Of a DNA stretch of 23,192 nt, positions 15,202 to 22,951 are shown one piece after another. The number at the start of each line of letters is the position of its first letter. Within the stretch, counting starts at the first letter, position 1. Under the pieces are notes generated by a model. The model made no database searches and had not been told where the DNA came from. It saw nothing but the letters and a program-made list of their open reading frames with translations. The stretch is from Burkholderiales bacterium (lineage in GTDB: Bacteria; Pseudomonadota; Gammaproteobacteria; Burkholderiales; Burkholderiaceae_C): positions 1 to 23,192 of the forward strand of contig JABMMR010000163.1 in the NCBI GenBank assembly GCA_013205525.1. The letters are read 5' to 3'. A program made the translations under genes and the position numbers.

Positions 15202-15528
15202 TTACTCAAACACCAAAGACAAGCCAGTTTGGGCACTGGCATCCAAGCCCAGTTGCCGCCAAAACTCACCTTGGCCTTTGCTGTCTTGCCAATGCTGGCC
15301 GTCAAAACGGTAGTGATAGCCACCACTGCGGGCTGCCAGCCAGACCTCTTGCAATGGCTTTTGCAGGTTGACCACGATTTGGCTGCGGTTGGTGAAAGTC
15401 AGGGTGACCATGCCGCCGCTGCGCTGGTTGTCGATATCGGCATCTGTGCTGTCGTTCAAGCTGTCACACAGAAGCTCCAACCGACTCAATAAAGCTTCGG
15501 CGTGGTTCATGAATTCCGGATCGGTCAT
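15202..15528 (-). CDS. cyaY: Iron donor protein CyaY (bacterial frataxin)
   Basis: Cytoplasmic frataxin homologue that binds iron and modulates Fe-S cluster assembly on IscS/IscU. The 108-residue product has the acidic first helix ([18 protein letters not shown]), an acidic ridge (D26-D33), the sheet signature [17 protein letters not shown] (38-54) and the [19 protein letters not shown] segment (59-77), all as in CyaY. Start ATG 15528 is preferred over ATG 15510 since homologues begin MTD-E(F/Y). No good ribosome site is visible. It is divergent from lptM, as in many proteobacteria. Confidence 0.95.
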   Translation of the reverse strand: MTDPEFMNHAEALLSRLELLCDSLNDSTDADIDNQRSGGMVTLTFTNRSQIVVNLQKPLQEVWLAARSGGYHYRFDGQHWQDSKGQGEFWRQLGLDASAQTGLSLVFE

Positions 15529-15545
15529 TGGGTGTGCGGTCGCAT

Positions 15546-15574
15546 TTGAAGAGAGTGGAAGGGATGGCTACAAT
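15546..15574 (+). promoter_or_regulatory. Predicted sigma-70 promoter of lptM-lysA
   Basis: TTGAAG (15546-15551), exactly 17 bp, then TACAAT (15569-15574). This is the best promoter match in the window. Transcription would begin near 15581, immediately before ATG 15582, implying a leaderless lptM transcript if this promoter is used. Confidence 0.5.
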
Positions 15575-15767
15575 TTCAACCATGACATGGCTGATTCTAG
15601 GCAAGCGAACCGTCCTTATACTTTTCACGGCTTTAGGCTTGGTGGCTTGTGGTCAAAAGGGCGCACTCTTCATCCCCACCGACCCCGAAGCTCGCGACCG
15701 CGCCATGTTTCCGCAGGTGTTGGTGCCAGACACCCGCCCCGACACCCCAGCCCCCACGCCACCCTGA
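15564..15767 (+). CDS. lptM: LptM-like lipoprotein (LPS translocon maturation, formerly YifL)
   Basis: A small outer-membrane lipoprotein; in E. coli LptM assists oxidative maturation of the LptD/LptE translocon. The product has 67 residues from ATG 15564 or 61 from ATG 15582. A hydrophobic signal segment with basic KR precedes the lipobox LVAC, followed by the hallmark [10 protein letters not shown] (family CGQKGPLYLP) and a Pro-rich tail. The start is uncertain: ATG 15564 has a GAGAG-type ribosome site 8 nt upstream, while the predicted promoter's -10 box lies between the two ATGs and would favour 15582. The stop is 2 bp before the lysA ATG, so the two are cotranscribed. The cyaY/lptM-lysA order is conserved. 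Confidence 0.85.
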   Translation: MATISTMTWLILGKRTVLILFTALGLVACGQKGALFIPTDPEARDRAMFPQVLVPDTRPDTPAPTPP

Positions 15768-15769
15768 CC

Positions 15770-17044
15770 ATGACCCTCCAAGCCCTGCCAGGGGATCCGT
15801 TTTTTTCACGCCGCGACAACGCACTTTTTTGCGAAGAGATCGCTTTGTCAAACTTGGCCGCGCAATACGGCACGCCGCTGTTTGTGTACTCCAAAGCCGC
15901 CATGCTGGGCGCTTTAGCCCCTTACCAACGCGCTTTCGCGGGACGCAACGCGCAGGTGCATTACGCGATGAAAGCCAACTCCTCGTTGGCAGTGTTGCAG
16001 GTGTTTGCACAAGCCGGTTGCGGCTTTGACATCGTCTCGGGCGGTGAACTCAGCCGCGTGCTGGCCGCCGGTGGACAAGCCGATAAAGTGATTTTTTCTG
16101 GCGTGGGCAAAACCCGCGCCGAGATGCGCCAAGCGCTGGACGCGGGAATCGCCTGCTTCAATGTGGAGAGCGAAGCCGAACTCAATGTGCTGAGTGAGGT
16201 GGCGCTCTCCTGCGGCAAAGTCGCTCCCGTGAGCATTCGCGTCAACCCCAACGTCGACCCGCAAACACACCCCTATATTTCTACAGGCTTGAAAGGCAAC
16301 AAGTTTGGCATTGCCCATGAAGACACGCTGCGCTGCTATTTGCATGCAGCCTCTTTGCCGGGCTTGAAGGTGGTCGGCATTGATTGCCACATAGGCTCGC
16401 AAATCACCAGCGCAGGCCCCTACTTGGACACGGTCGACAAAGTGCTCGATTTGGTGCAAGCCATTGAGGCTGAAGGTGTGGCCATCCAGCACCTTGATTT
16501 TGGCGGAGGCTTAGGCATTGATTACAACGGCGACACGCCGCCCGCGGCCGATGCGCTGTGGGCGCAACTGCTCACGCGCATCGATGCGCGGGGCTTTGGC
16601 GGGCGGCGCTTGATGATCGAGCCCGGGCGCTCGCTGGTGGGCAATGCGGGTGTGTGTTTGAGCGAGGTGCTTTATTTGAAGCCCGGTGAGCAAAAAAATT
16701 TCTGCATCATTGACGCGGCCATGAACGACTTGCCACGCCCCGCCATGTACCAAGCCTTTCACCAGATTGCCCCCCTGACACAACGCGCGACAGCGGCCAC
16801 GCTGTATGACGTGGTAGGCCCTGTGTGTGAAAGCGGCGACTGGATAGGACGCGACCGCACACTGGCAGTTCAAGCGGGTGACCATGTGGCGGTGATGTCG
16901 GCCGGTGCCTACTGCATGAGCATGGCCAGCAACTACAACACCCGTGGGCGTGCTGCCGAGGTCTTGGTCGACGGCGATCAGGTCCACCTGATGCGCGAGC
17001 GCGAAACTCCTCAAGACCAAATGCGCGGCGAGCGCTTGGTTTAA
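15770..17044 (+). CDS. lysA: Diaminopimelate decarboxylase
   Basis: Last step of lysine synthesis: PLP-dependent decarboxylation of meso-diaminopimelate. The 424-residue product has the Schiff-base lysine Lys68 in VHYAMKANSS, GFDIVSGGEL (85-94), the HIGSQ motif (207-211), phosphate-binding FGGGLGIDY (244-252), EPGRSLV (284-290), the dimer-contributed CESGD (353-357) and Y381 in GAYCMSMASNYN. The frame is open far upstream, but homologues start near ATG 15770, which follows the lptM stop by 2 bp. Its stop (17042-17044) directly abuts that of the convergent msrQ. Identification is certain. Confidence 0.97.
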   Translation: MTLQALPGDPFFSRRDNALFCEEIALSNLAAQYGTPLFVYSKAAMLGALAPYQRAFAGRNAQVHYAMKANSSLAVLQVFAQAGCGFDIVSGGELSRVLAAGGQADKVIFSGVGKTRAEMRQALDAGIACFNVESEAELNVLSEVALSCGKVAPVSIRVNPNVDPQTHPYISTGLKGNKFGIAHEDTLRCYLHAASLPGLKVVGIDCHIGSQITSAGPYLDTVDKVLDLVQAIEAEGVAIQHLDFGGGLGIDYNGDTPPAADALWAQLLTRIDARGFGGRRLMIEPGRSLVGNAGVCLSEVLYLKPGEQKNFCIIDAAMNDLPRPAMYQAFHQIAPLTQRATAATLYDVVGPVCESGDWIGRDRTLAVQAGDHVAVMSAGAYCMSMASNYNTRGRAAEVLVDGDQVHLMRERETPQDQMRGERLV

Positions 17045-17668
17045 TCAACGATTTTTGATGGCTTGGCGAACCCGCCAGCCCAGCAAGCTGCCCAAAATCA
17101 ACGCATAAACCGCCACTTCAGCGAAGTCGTTTTTGCCCGCTCGCATCCAGAAAAAATGCAAGATGGCCAGCACAGCCACCGCATAGACCAAGCGGTGCAG
17201 CAGTTGCCAGCGCTTGACACCCATGTAACGGATCGCCGCATTGAAAGACGTAGCCGCCATAGGCAGCATGCAGACCAAGCCAGAAAAACCCAGCCAAATA
17301 AACGGGCGCTTAAGAATATCGAGCCAAATGTCGTTTAAATTGAGGCCTTGGTCAAACCAAGCGTAGCAAAGCATATGCAAACAAGCGTAAACAAAGGTGC
17401 CCACACCCAAGGTGCGCCTAAAGCGTTGCAAGGCCGGCGTGGCTGTGAGCACGCGCAAAGGCGTGATGGCCAGCACCACGCACAGTGCGCGCAAAGTCCA
17501 GTCGCCGGTGCTGCGGGTTAAGGCCTCGGCGGGGTTGGCTCCCAAGAGATCATTGAAAGCGGCATAAACCAACCAGACTGCGGGCAGCGCCAGCAGCAGC
17601 ACAACAACAGGCTTGGCCCAAGGCGACAAAAAAAGTGCGCGCCAGTTCATGCCAAGCCATGCTTGCAT
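17045..17668 (-). CDS. msrQ: Heme-binding membrane subunit MsrQ of the periplasmic Met-sulfoxide reductase
   Basis: An integral membrane b-type heme protein that passes electrons from the quinone pool or flavin reductase to MsrP. The 207-residue product has about six transmembrane segments (for example 20-38, 60-72, 93-107, 125-140, 156-172, 184-198). Candidate heme ligands are His98 (YACLHMLCY), His158 (RWQLLHRLVY) and His171 (LAILHFFWM). The ferric-reductase-like pattern TPLRVL and RFRRTLG (82-89) fits the family. Its ATG overlaps the msrP stop by one base (TAATG), indicating coupled translation. Formerly called YedZ. Confidence 0.94.
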   Translation of the reverse strand: MQAWLGMNWRALFLSPWAKPVVVLLLALPAVWLVYAAFNDLLGANPAEALTRSTGDWTLRALCVVLAITPLRVLTATPALQRFRRTLGVGTFVYACLHMLCYAWFDQGLNLNDIWLDILKRPFIWLGFSGLVCMLPMAATSFNAAIRYMGVKRWQLLHRLVYAVAVLAILHFFWMRAGKNDFAEVAVYALILGSLLGWRVRQAIKNR

Positions 17669-18654
17669 TAAAAATTCTTGCTTAAGTCCATGCCGCTGTA
17701 CAGGGCAGCTACCTGCGATTCATAGCCATTGAACATCAAGGTTTTGCGCTTTTTATTGAACAAGCCATCCTCGCCTATGCGCCGCTCGGTGGCCTGACTC
17801 CAGCGCGGGTGGTCCACATTGGGGTTCACATTGGAATAAAAACCATACTCCTGCGCTGCCGCTTTGTTCCAAGCGGTGGCCGGTTGTTTGTCTGTGAATC
17901 TGATCTTGACCAAGCTTTTCGCATTCTTGAAACCGTATTTCCAAGGCACCACCAAGCGCAGCGGTGCGCCATTTTGGTTGGGCAAAATTTCGCCATACAT
18001 GCCAAAAGTGAGTAAGGTCAAAGAATGCATGGCCTCGTCCATGCGCAGGCCTTCTACATAAGGCCATTCCAATACGCGTGAGCCTACATAAGGCATGGTC
18101 TTGGGGTCAGCCAAGGTGACAAACTCAACAAACTTGGCGCTGCCCAAAGGATCGGCGTGTTTGATGAGCGTGGACAAAGAAAAACCAATCCAAGGTATCA
18201 CCATCGACCAACCCTCCACGCAACGCATGCGGTAGATGCGCTCTTCCATGGCACCCAACTTCATCACCTCTTCCAGTCCCAAGCGCAGGGGTTTTTTCAC
18301 CAAGCCTTCTATCTCCAGCGTCCACGGCTTGGTCTTGAGCGTATGCGCATTGCGCATGGGGTCGGCTTTGTCGGTACCAAACTCGTAGAAATTGTTGTAG
18401 GTGCTGGCATAGGTATAAGCCGTGAGCACATCAGTGGCGGTCGCGCCATCTATACCGGTGTTTTTTGCAGCCAAGGCAGGCAATTTACCAGGGGCGACTA
18501 CGCTTGGACGCGCAAAGGCTTGGCCAACCCCAGCGAGCAGACCCAAGGCCATACTTTGCTGTATCAACTGGCGGCGATTGAGATAGGCAGACTGCGCGGT
18601 GATGTCGCTGGGCAAGTCGCTGTTGGCCACATAGTGCGCGCTACGAATCAACAT
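17668..18654 (-). CDS. msrP: Protein-methionine-sulfoxide reductase catalytic subunit MsrP
   Basis: A periplasmic molybdopterin enzyme that repairs oxidised methionines in envelope proteins. From ATG 18654 the product has 328 residues. The twin-arginine motif N26-R27-R28-Q-L-I precedes a hydrophobic stretch ([14 protein letters not shown]), so the folded cofactor-loaded protein would be exported by Tat. The Mo-ligating cysteine is Cys145 in [14 protein letters not shown], and NNFYEFG (87-93) and VPWKYGFKN are typical of YedY/MsrP. TTG 18669 in frame is an alternative start but ATG 18654 has a ribosome site GGAG/AAGG. The msrP-msrQ order is the usual one. Formerly yedY. Confidence 0.95.
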   Translation of the reverse strand: MLIRSAHYVANSDLPSDITAQSAYLNRRQLIQQSMALGLLAGVGQAFARPSVVAPGKLPALAAKNTGIDGATATDVLTAYTYASTYNNFYEFGTDKADPMRNAHTLKTKPWTLEIEGLVKKPLRLGLEEVMKLGAMEERIYRMRCVEGWSMVIPWIGFSLSTLIKHADPLGSAKFVEFVTLADPKTMPYVGSRVLEWPYVEGLRMDEAMHSLTLLTFGMYGEILPNQNGAPLRLVVPWKYGFKNAKSLVKIRFTDKQPATAWNKAAAQEYGFYSNVNPNVDHPRWSQATERRIGEDGLFNKKRKTLMFNGYESQVAALYSGMDLSKNF

Positions 18655-18670
18655 AAGCCTTTTCTCCAAG

Positions 18671-18698
18671 TAGAAAAGGCTGACATGATGTCAGCCTT
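18671..18698 (-). terminator. Rho-independent terminator of the cytochrome c4 gene
   Basis: A perfect 10-bp inverted repeat (AAGGCTGACA, 3-nt loop, TGTCAGCCTT; 18676-18698), followed on the minus strand by TTCT so that the stem ends CCTTTTCT. It lies 25 bp past the cytochrome stop and 21 bp before msrP, isolating msrPQ from upstream transcription. On the plus strand no T-run follows, so it acts in the minus direction. Confidence 0.8.
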
Positions 18699-18723
18699 AG
18701 AGCAGATGAATCAAAAATAAAGC

Positions 18724-19353
18724 TTAGTTTAAACCGGCAATGTAGTCTGACAAGGCTTTGATTTCCTTGTCATTCAATTTGGCTGCCACTTGGCCCATTT
18801 GCAAGCTGTTGAGGCGAATGCCGTCACGGAACTGGGTGAGCTGCGACACGGTGTACTCGGCGTGCTGGCCGGAGAGTCGTGGGTACTGCGAAGGAATACC
18901 CGCGCCGTTGGGGCTGTGGCAACCCGCGCAAGCAGGAATTTGTCTGTCAGCAATGCCGCCACGGTAGATTTTCTCGCCCAAGGTGGCGAGATCTTTGTCT
19001 TTGGCGAAACCTGGCTTGGCGCTATTGCTGGCCACAAAGGCGGCAATATTGCGCATATCGTCTTCGCTCAAAGCTGCTGAAAAGCCCATCATGATGGCGT
19101 TGGCGCGCTTGCCTGACTTGTATTCGGTCAACTGCTTGACGATGTACTCGGGATGTTGTTGGGCGAGTTTAGGGAAGGTGGGTACAACAGAATTGCCATC
19201 AGCACCATGGCAAGAGGTGCAGACCGCAGCATACAAAGCACCGCCCTTGGCGGGATCGGCTTTGGCAGGCGCCACGGGTTTGTCGTTGGCAAGAGAGAGG
19301 CTGAATGCAGCCAGTGTGCCTAGAGTTATAAGTAAGCGTGCAAAAAAAGTCAT
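18724..19353 (-). CDS. Di-heme cytochrome c4 family protein
   Basis: A periplasmic electron carrier with two fused cytochrome c domains. The 209-residue product starts with a signal peptide (about 1-22, SLSLA). Heme motifs are CTSCH (45-49) and CAGCH (142-146). The distal methionine candidates are in AIMMGFSAAL (Met88 or Met89) and LQMGQVAAKL (Met186), each followed by the family's 'L(s/n)(d/e)(d/k)(d/e)' helix. The two domains are internally similar (GQHAEYTVSQLTQFRDG versus QHPEYIVKQLTEYKSG). It likely donates electrons to a terminal oxidase. It is divergent from engB and has its own terminator, so probably a single-gene unit. Confidence 0.93.
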   Translation of the reverse strand: MTFFARLLITLGTLAAFSLSLANDKPVAPAKADPAKGGALYAAVCTSCHGADGNSVVPTFPKLAQQHPEYIVKQLTEYKSGKRANAIMMGFSAALSEDDMRNIAAFVASNSAKPGFAKDKDLATLGEKIYRGGIADRQIPACAGCHSPNGAGIPSQYPRLSGQHAEYTVSQLTQFRDGIRLNSLQMGQVAAKLNDKEIKALSDYIAGLN

Positions 19354-19365
19354 GGCATTGGAGGG

Positions 19366-19393
19366 TTATCAAATCTTCTACTGATTCTACAAT
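19366..19393 (+). promoter_or_regulatory. Predicted sigma-70 promoter of engB
   Basis: TTATCA (19366-19371), 16-bp spacer, TACAAT (19388-19393), about 41 bp before the engB start. A minus-strand TAGAAT (19384-19389) overlaps this -10 box and could serve the cytochrome gene, though I see no good -35 box for it. Confidence 0.4.
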
Positions 19394-19434
19394 GCAGCCC
19401 TGTTCGCCTCTTTGGGCGTTCTGGAAGAAACCCT

Positions 19435-20112
19435 TTGGCCTCAAGCTCACCCCCGCTGGACGACGTGCAAGCGCAGCGCATCAAACAGGCCGTAGGCTGG
19501 TTGCATACCGCCCGCTTTTTGACCACCGCCGCACAGTTGCACCACTTGCCCGCTTACGAGCAGCCTGAAATCGCCTTTGTCGGTCGCTCCAACGCCGGCA
19601 AATCCACTTGCATCAATGTTTTGACGCAGCAACGACAACTGGCCTATGCCTCTAAAACCCCAGGACGCACCCAGCACATCAACTTGTTTGCGCTGGGTCG
19701 GCAGAACCTTACCGACGCCGTGCTGGCCGATTTACCGGGCTACGGCTATGCGGCTGTGCCCAAGGCAGACAAGGTGCGCTGGCAGCGGGTGATGGCCAAT
19801 TACCTGATGACAAGGGACAACCTCAAGGGCGTGGTGTTGCTGTGCGACCCACGCTTGGGTTTGACCGAACTTGATGAAATTTTGCTTGAAGTGATTCGCC
19901 CCAAGGTGGAGGCCGGCCTGCAGTTTTTGATGCTTCTCACCAAGGCTGACAAACTCAACCGCAGCGATGCGCAAAAGGCCTTGTCGATTGCCAAACTGCA
20001 ATCGGGCGGAGGCCAAGCGCATTTGTTTTCTTCCTTGAAAAAACAAGGCGTCGAAGAGGTCAGCATGCAACTCTTTGATTGGACCCACCCCGCCACCGCC
20101 CTCGTCGAATGA
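19435..20112 (+). CDS. engB: Ribosome biogenesis GTP-binding protein EngB (YihA/YsxC)
   Basis: An essential-type GTPase involved in large ribosomal subunit assembly. The 225-residue product has G1 GRSNAGKST (50-58), G2 in TPGRTQ (75-80), G3 DLPGYGYA (99-106) and G4 TKADK (169-173), all with the EngB family form. No in-frame ATG precedes the GTPase domain; TTG 19435 has a ribosome site GGAAG (19423-19427) 7 nt away and gives a normal length, so I choose it. The stop overlaps the start of the downstream hydrolase (ATGA). Confidence 0.95.
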   Translation: MASSSPPLDDVQAQRIKQAVGWLHTARFLTTAAQLHHLPAYEQPEIAFVGRSNAGKSTCINVLTQQRQLAYASKTPGRTQHINLFALGRQNLTDAVLADLPGYGYAAVPKADKVRWQRVMANYLMTRDNLKGVVLLCDPRLGLTELDEILLEVIRPKVEAGLQFLMLLTKADKLNRSDAQKALSIAKLQSGGGQAHLFSSLKKQGVEEVSMQLFDWTHPATALVE

Positions 20113-21017
20113 AAAAGCAGTCTGTCACCTTGGCACATGGCGTGACCCTAGAGTGCCGCATGGCAGGTCTTGAAGGTCGCCCTTTGATGTTTTTTTTGCA
20201 CGGCTTTCCTGAAGCGGCATTTGTCTGGGATGAAATGCTTGCGCATTTTTCAGCGCCTGAGCATGGCGGCTATTGGTGTGTGGCCCCCAATCTGCGCGGT
20301 TATGCCGGATCGAGTTCGCCCGCCGAGGTGTCTGCTTATAGGGCTAAATATTTGGTAGAAGATTTGGTGGCCTTGAAAGAAACCCTTTCGCCTCAAACTC
20401 CCTTGGCCTGTTTGGTGGCTCACGACTGGGGCGGCGCGGTGGCTTGGAACATGGCCAACCAGCATCCTCAGTTGATGCGTCAACTGGCCATCATCAACTC
20501 GCCGCATCCAGGTACTTTTTTGCGCGAATTACAAGCCAGCCCTGAGCAACAAGCGGCCAGCGCTTATATGAATTTTCTGATTCGACCCGATGCAGAAGTC
20601 TTGTTGGCCCAAGACGATTACCGCCGCCTATGGGCTTTTTTCACCAACATGGGTGCGGTCGATGGCCCCTATGCCTGGCTGACAGAAGAACTCAAAGCGC
20701 AATACCGCGAGGTCTGGTCGCAAGGTTTGACCGGCGCGCTCAATTACTACCGCGCCTCGCCCCTGCGCCCACCGCGAGCGGAGGATGCCGCCGCTGCCGC
20801 AATTACCTTGCCCGCTTCGATGTTAGAGATTTTGGTACCCACTTTGGTGCTGTGGGGGATGCAAGACATCGCCTTGCCGCCTGGCTTGATCGACGGCCTA
20901 GAGAACTACATTCCTGACTTAAATTTGGAGCGCATCGCTGACGCCAGCCACTGGCTGGTGCATGAACAACCGGACTTGGTCGCCAAACATTTGTCAGCGT
21001 TTTTAAAACCGCATTAA
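20109..21017 (+). CDS. Alpha/beta hydrolase with Asp nucleophile (epoxide hydrolase-like)
   Basis: A 302-residue cytoplasmic alpha/beta hydrolase. HGFPE (31-35) supplies the oxyanion hole, the nucleophile elbow is HDWGG with Asp106 in place of the usual serine, and Asp253 (GMQDIALPP) and His281 (DASHWLVHEQP) complete the triad. Asp at the elbow with HGFPE is the pattern of soluble epoxide hydrolases; the lid region (140-220) has Tyr213/Tyr214 as possible ring-opening residues. Haloalkane or fluoroacetate dehalogenases share part of this pattern, so substrate is open. Start ATG 20109 overlaps the engB stop by 4 bp. It ends overlapping the convergent acyltransferase by 4 bp. Confidence 0.87.
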   Translation: MKKQSVTLAHGVTLECRMAGLEGRPLMFFLHGFPEAAFVWDEMLAHFSAPEHGGYWCVAPNLRGYAGSSSPAEVSAYRAKYLVEDLVALKETLSPQTPLACLVAHDWGGAVAWNMANQHPQLMRQLAIINSPHPGTFLRELQASPEQQAASAYMNFLIRPDAEVLLAQDDYRRLWAFFTNMGAVDGPYAWLTEELKAQYREVWSQGLTGALNYYRASPLRPPRAEDAAAAAITLPASMLEILVPTLVLWGMQDIALPPGLIDGLENYIPDLNLERIADASHWLVHEQPDLVAKHLSAFLKPH

Positions 21018-21892
21018 TCGGTGCCTGCGGGATAGAGCGAGGCTTCACCCTCAGGGCGCGACTTGAACCGCTTATGCACCCAGTAGTACTGTTCAGGCAT
21101 GGCGTCTATCCAGCTTTGCAAGCGCAGGTTCATCAACGCGGTGTCTGCCGCTACATCGTCGCTGGGGTAGTTTTGCCAAGCGGCATGCACCTGAACCTCG
21201 TAGCCCTTGGGCGTCAAGCGGGTGGTCACCGGCACCACCGGCACTCCCCCCAAGCGCGCCAGGCGCGGCAGCGATGTCACGGTGGCCGCGGGCACACCAT
21301 AAAACGGCACAAAAATAGATTCGTCTGAACGAAAATTCATGTCGGGCAACAGGTAGAGCAATTCACCTTGACGCAAAGCGCTGACGATGGCCTTGAAGCC
21401 GTCCTCGCGGCGAAACAACCGCAGCTGCCCAAACCGCTGCCGCCCCTCTAGCACCCACTGGTCAATCGCTTCAGAACGTTGCGGGGTGTAGAGGGTGGTG
21501 AAGCGGCGCTGCATCAGCAAACACAGCGCGGTCCAACCGGCATCCAAGCCCACGAAATGTGGCGCAAACAAAACCGCGCCATCAACCTTCCGTAAATCTT
21601 GCACCTGTCCTACCAAGTGCAAGCGACTGGCAACCATGGCAGGACTGCCATGCCACAGCCACGAGCGGTCTAACCAGGCTTGGGCAAATAAAACCATATG
21701 CAAGCGTCCCAGTTGGCGATGCTCTGGCGCAGAGAGCTTGGGAAAGCACAGGGCTAAATTGGTTGATACCACTTTGCGACGCTTGGCGGCCAGGCCCCAC
21801 AAGGCCCAGCCCAAGCAGCTGCCCAGCCATCGCAACAGCGGCAACGGCAAGAAGCGCAAAAAATGCATGGTGAGGCGGCCCAGCAAACCCAT
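21014..21892 (-). CDS. Lipid A biosynthesis late acyltransferase (LpxL/LpxM family), HX4D type
   Basis: An inner-membrane enzyme that adds a secondary acyl chain to Kdo-lipid A. The 292-residue product starts with an amphipathic/hydrophobic segment (about 10-35). The catalytic motif is His112-x4-Asp117 (APHFVGLD), followed by LYTPQRSEAID (about 134-144), LLPDMNFRSDESIFVPFYG (182-200) and the C-terminal MPEQYYWVHKRFK, a strong family signature. GTG 21895 is directly upstream of ATG 21892 and cannot be excluded. It starts 3 bp after the stop of a second paralogue. Which one is LpxL and which LpxM cannot be told from sequence alone. Confidence 0.9.
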   Translation of the reverse strand: MGLLGRLTMHFLRFLPLPLLRWLGSCLGWALWGLAAKRRKVVSTNLALCFPKLSAPEHRQLGRLHMVLFAQAWLDRSWLWHGSPAMVASRLHLVGQVQDLRKVDGAVLFAPHFVGLDAGWTALCLLMQRRFTTLYTPQRSEAIDQWVLEGRQRFGQLRLFRREDGFKAIVSALRQGELLYLLPDMNFRSDESIFVPFYGVPAATVTSLPRLARLGGVPVVPVTTRLTPKGYEVQVHAAWQNYPSDDVAADTALMNLRLQSWIDAMPEQYYWVHKRFKSRPEGEASLYPAGTD

Positions 21893-21895
21893 CAC

Positions 21896-22750
21896 CTAGT
21901 CGCCTGCCCGTGGTTGTTTGTCACGCGCATAGCCCCACAGGTACTGATCGGGGCGCGACAAGACCATGCGCTCTATGGCTTGGTTCATCAGCAAGGCGGC
22001 TTGTTTGGGCGTGGTCTGGGGCTGGTTCAAGGCTTGCAAACAAGGCGGCAACACATGGAAGGTGAATTGTCCGCCGGCATGGCGCTCACACCAAGCCAGC
22101 AACACCACCGCACCGGTTTGCTGAGCGAGTTTGGGCAGCAAATTCATGGTGTAGACCGGCCTGCCAAAAAAAGGCGCCCATAGGCCCTGTCCCTCGGGGG
22201 GCACTTGATCGGGCAAGATGGCGGTAAAGCCCCCCGCACGCAAATGCTTGACCAAGGCGCGCACCCCGCGCAAAGAAGCACTGGCTGTTTTGAAATAGGT
22301 ACGCTGGCGTGACAACCCCACCACCTCTTGCAGCCAAAGCTTGCGCGGTGGTCGGTACAAGGCCAACAAATCGCCATGCTGGGGGCCGAGTTTTTCGGCC
22401 AAGGCTTGGCCGCCCATTTCCCAGCAACCCAAATGGGGGGACAACAAAATCACACCACGCCCGGCTTGCATGGCCGACTCGAAATACGACAAGCCTGTCC
22501 ACTGCACCCGAGACAAGACCGATTGGCCTGGCGCACGCGCCCACACCCAAGGCAACTCGGCCAGCATCATGCCGGTGGCAGGAATAGCGCCTTTGACTTG
22601 CCCCCAAGTCAACCCAGCAGCCTGCACTTGGCGGTGAAATTGACTGCGGTAAGAGGAAGAAAGTGCCCACACCAACCAACCCAAGCCAGCACCCATTGCC
22701 TGCATCCACGTCAAGGGCAGCAAAGCCAGTAAGCGAAACAAGCGGGTCAT
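21896..22750 (-). CDS. Lipid A biosynthesis late acyltransferase (LpxL/LpxM family), HX4E type
   Basis: A second, diverged late acyltransferase, 284 residues from ATG 22750. It has an N-terminal hydrophobic segment (5-30), catalytic His106-x4-Glu111 (SPHLGCWE), LYRPPRKLWLQ (about 129-139), AILPDQVPPEGQGLWAPFFG (split over about 177-196) and the end motif RPDQYLWGYARDK. The Glu version of the motif and the DQVPPEGQG loop set it apart from its neighbour, so the pair probably adds different acyl chains or acts at different positions. An in-frame extension to 22858 lacks family similarity and would cover the metK leader. Tandem acyltransferases divergent from metK are common in Burkholderiales. 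Confidence 0.9.
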   Translation of the reverse strand: MTRLFRLLALLPLTWMQAMGAGLGWLVWALSSSYRSQFHRQVQAAGLTWGQVKGAIPATGMMLAELPWVWARAPGQSVLSRVQWTGLSYFESAMQAGRGVILLSPHLGCWEMGGQALAEKLGPQHGDLLALYRPPRKLWLQEVVGLSRQRTYFKTASASLRGVRALVKHLRAGGFTAILPDQVPPEGQGLWAPFFGRPVYTMNLLPKLAQQTGAVVLLAWCERHAGGQFTFHVLPPCLQALNQPQTTPKQAALLMNQAIERMVLSRPDQYLWGYARDKQPRAGD

Positions 22751-22951
22751 GAAGGTAGCAATTGCAGTTGGCAAATCAGGCCCAAGAAGGGGCGTGTCGT
22801 CATTGTTTAGAATCCGTATTGTCGCTGAGTTAATGAAGCAACTTGCAGGGCGACACACCCGAGAGGGTCGGCTGGCGTCCAGCCTTCTGCTAAAGCGTTC
22901 GCCGGACTCATTTGGAATGGCAACGCATCAACCACCCAAAGGAGCATATGT
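22751..22951 (+). promoter_or_regulatory. Structured 5' leader of metK (candidate cis-regulatory RNA)
   Basis: A 201-bp spacer before metK, long for this compact region. Four hairpins can be drawn in series: GTCGC/GCGAC (22821-22825 with 22850-22854); ACCC-GAGA-GGGT (22857-22868), a GNRA tetraloop; GGCTGG-CGT-CCAGCC (22870-22884); and GCGTT-C-GCC paired with GGC-AACGC (22895-22903 with 22919-22926). The last ends 11 nt before the AAAGGAG ribosome site. A possible -10 box TAGAAT is at 22808-22813 without a clear -35 box. Because MetK makes SAM, feedback control by SAM or SAH is plausible, but I do not see the SAM-I, SAM-II or SAH riboswitch cores. Function is inference. Confidence 0.5.

Noticed and set aside
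15180..15207. GAGTAAG...CTTACTC inverted repeat between mrcA and cyaY as a bidirectional terminator
   Set aside because: Stem of 7 bp with a 14-nt loop and no T-run on either side; it also spans both stop codons.
14571..15326. 251-codon open frame on the minus strand
   Set aside because: Antisense to the mrcA transpeptidase domain and part of cyaY; no family similarity visible.
15368..15769. Open frame extending lysA upstream by 134 codons
   Set aside because: Covers cyaY (antisense) and lptM; lysA homologues start near 15770, just after the lptM stop.
19426..20400. Near-identical 23-bp segments at 19426-19448 and 20378-20400 (21 of 23 match, AGAAACCCTTT core)
   Set aside because: Both are partly coding in different frames; two copies only, so chance similarity is the simplest view.
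22751..22858. In-frame N-terminal extension of the HX4E acyltransferase
   Set aside because: No family similarity before ATG 22750, and it would cover the metK leader.
22821..22926. SAH riboswitch identity for the metK leader
   Set aside because: The conserved SAH core with GAGGAGCGCTGC and the 3' AACGGCGCTC strand are not seen.
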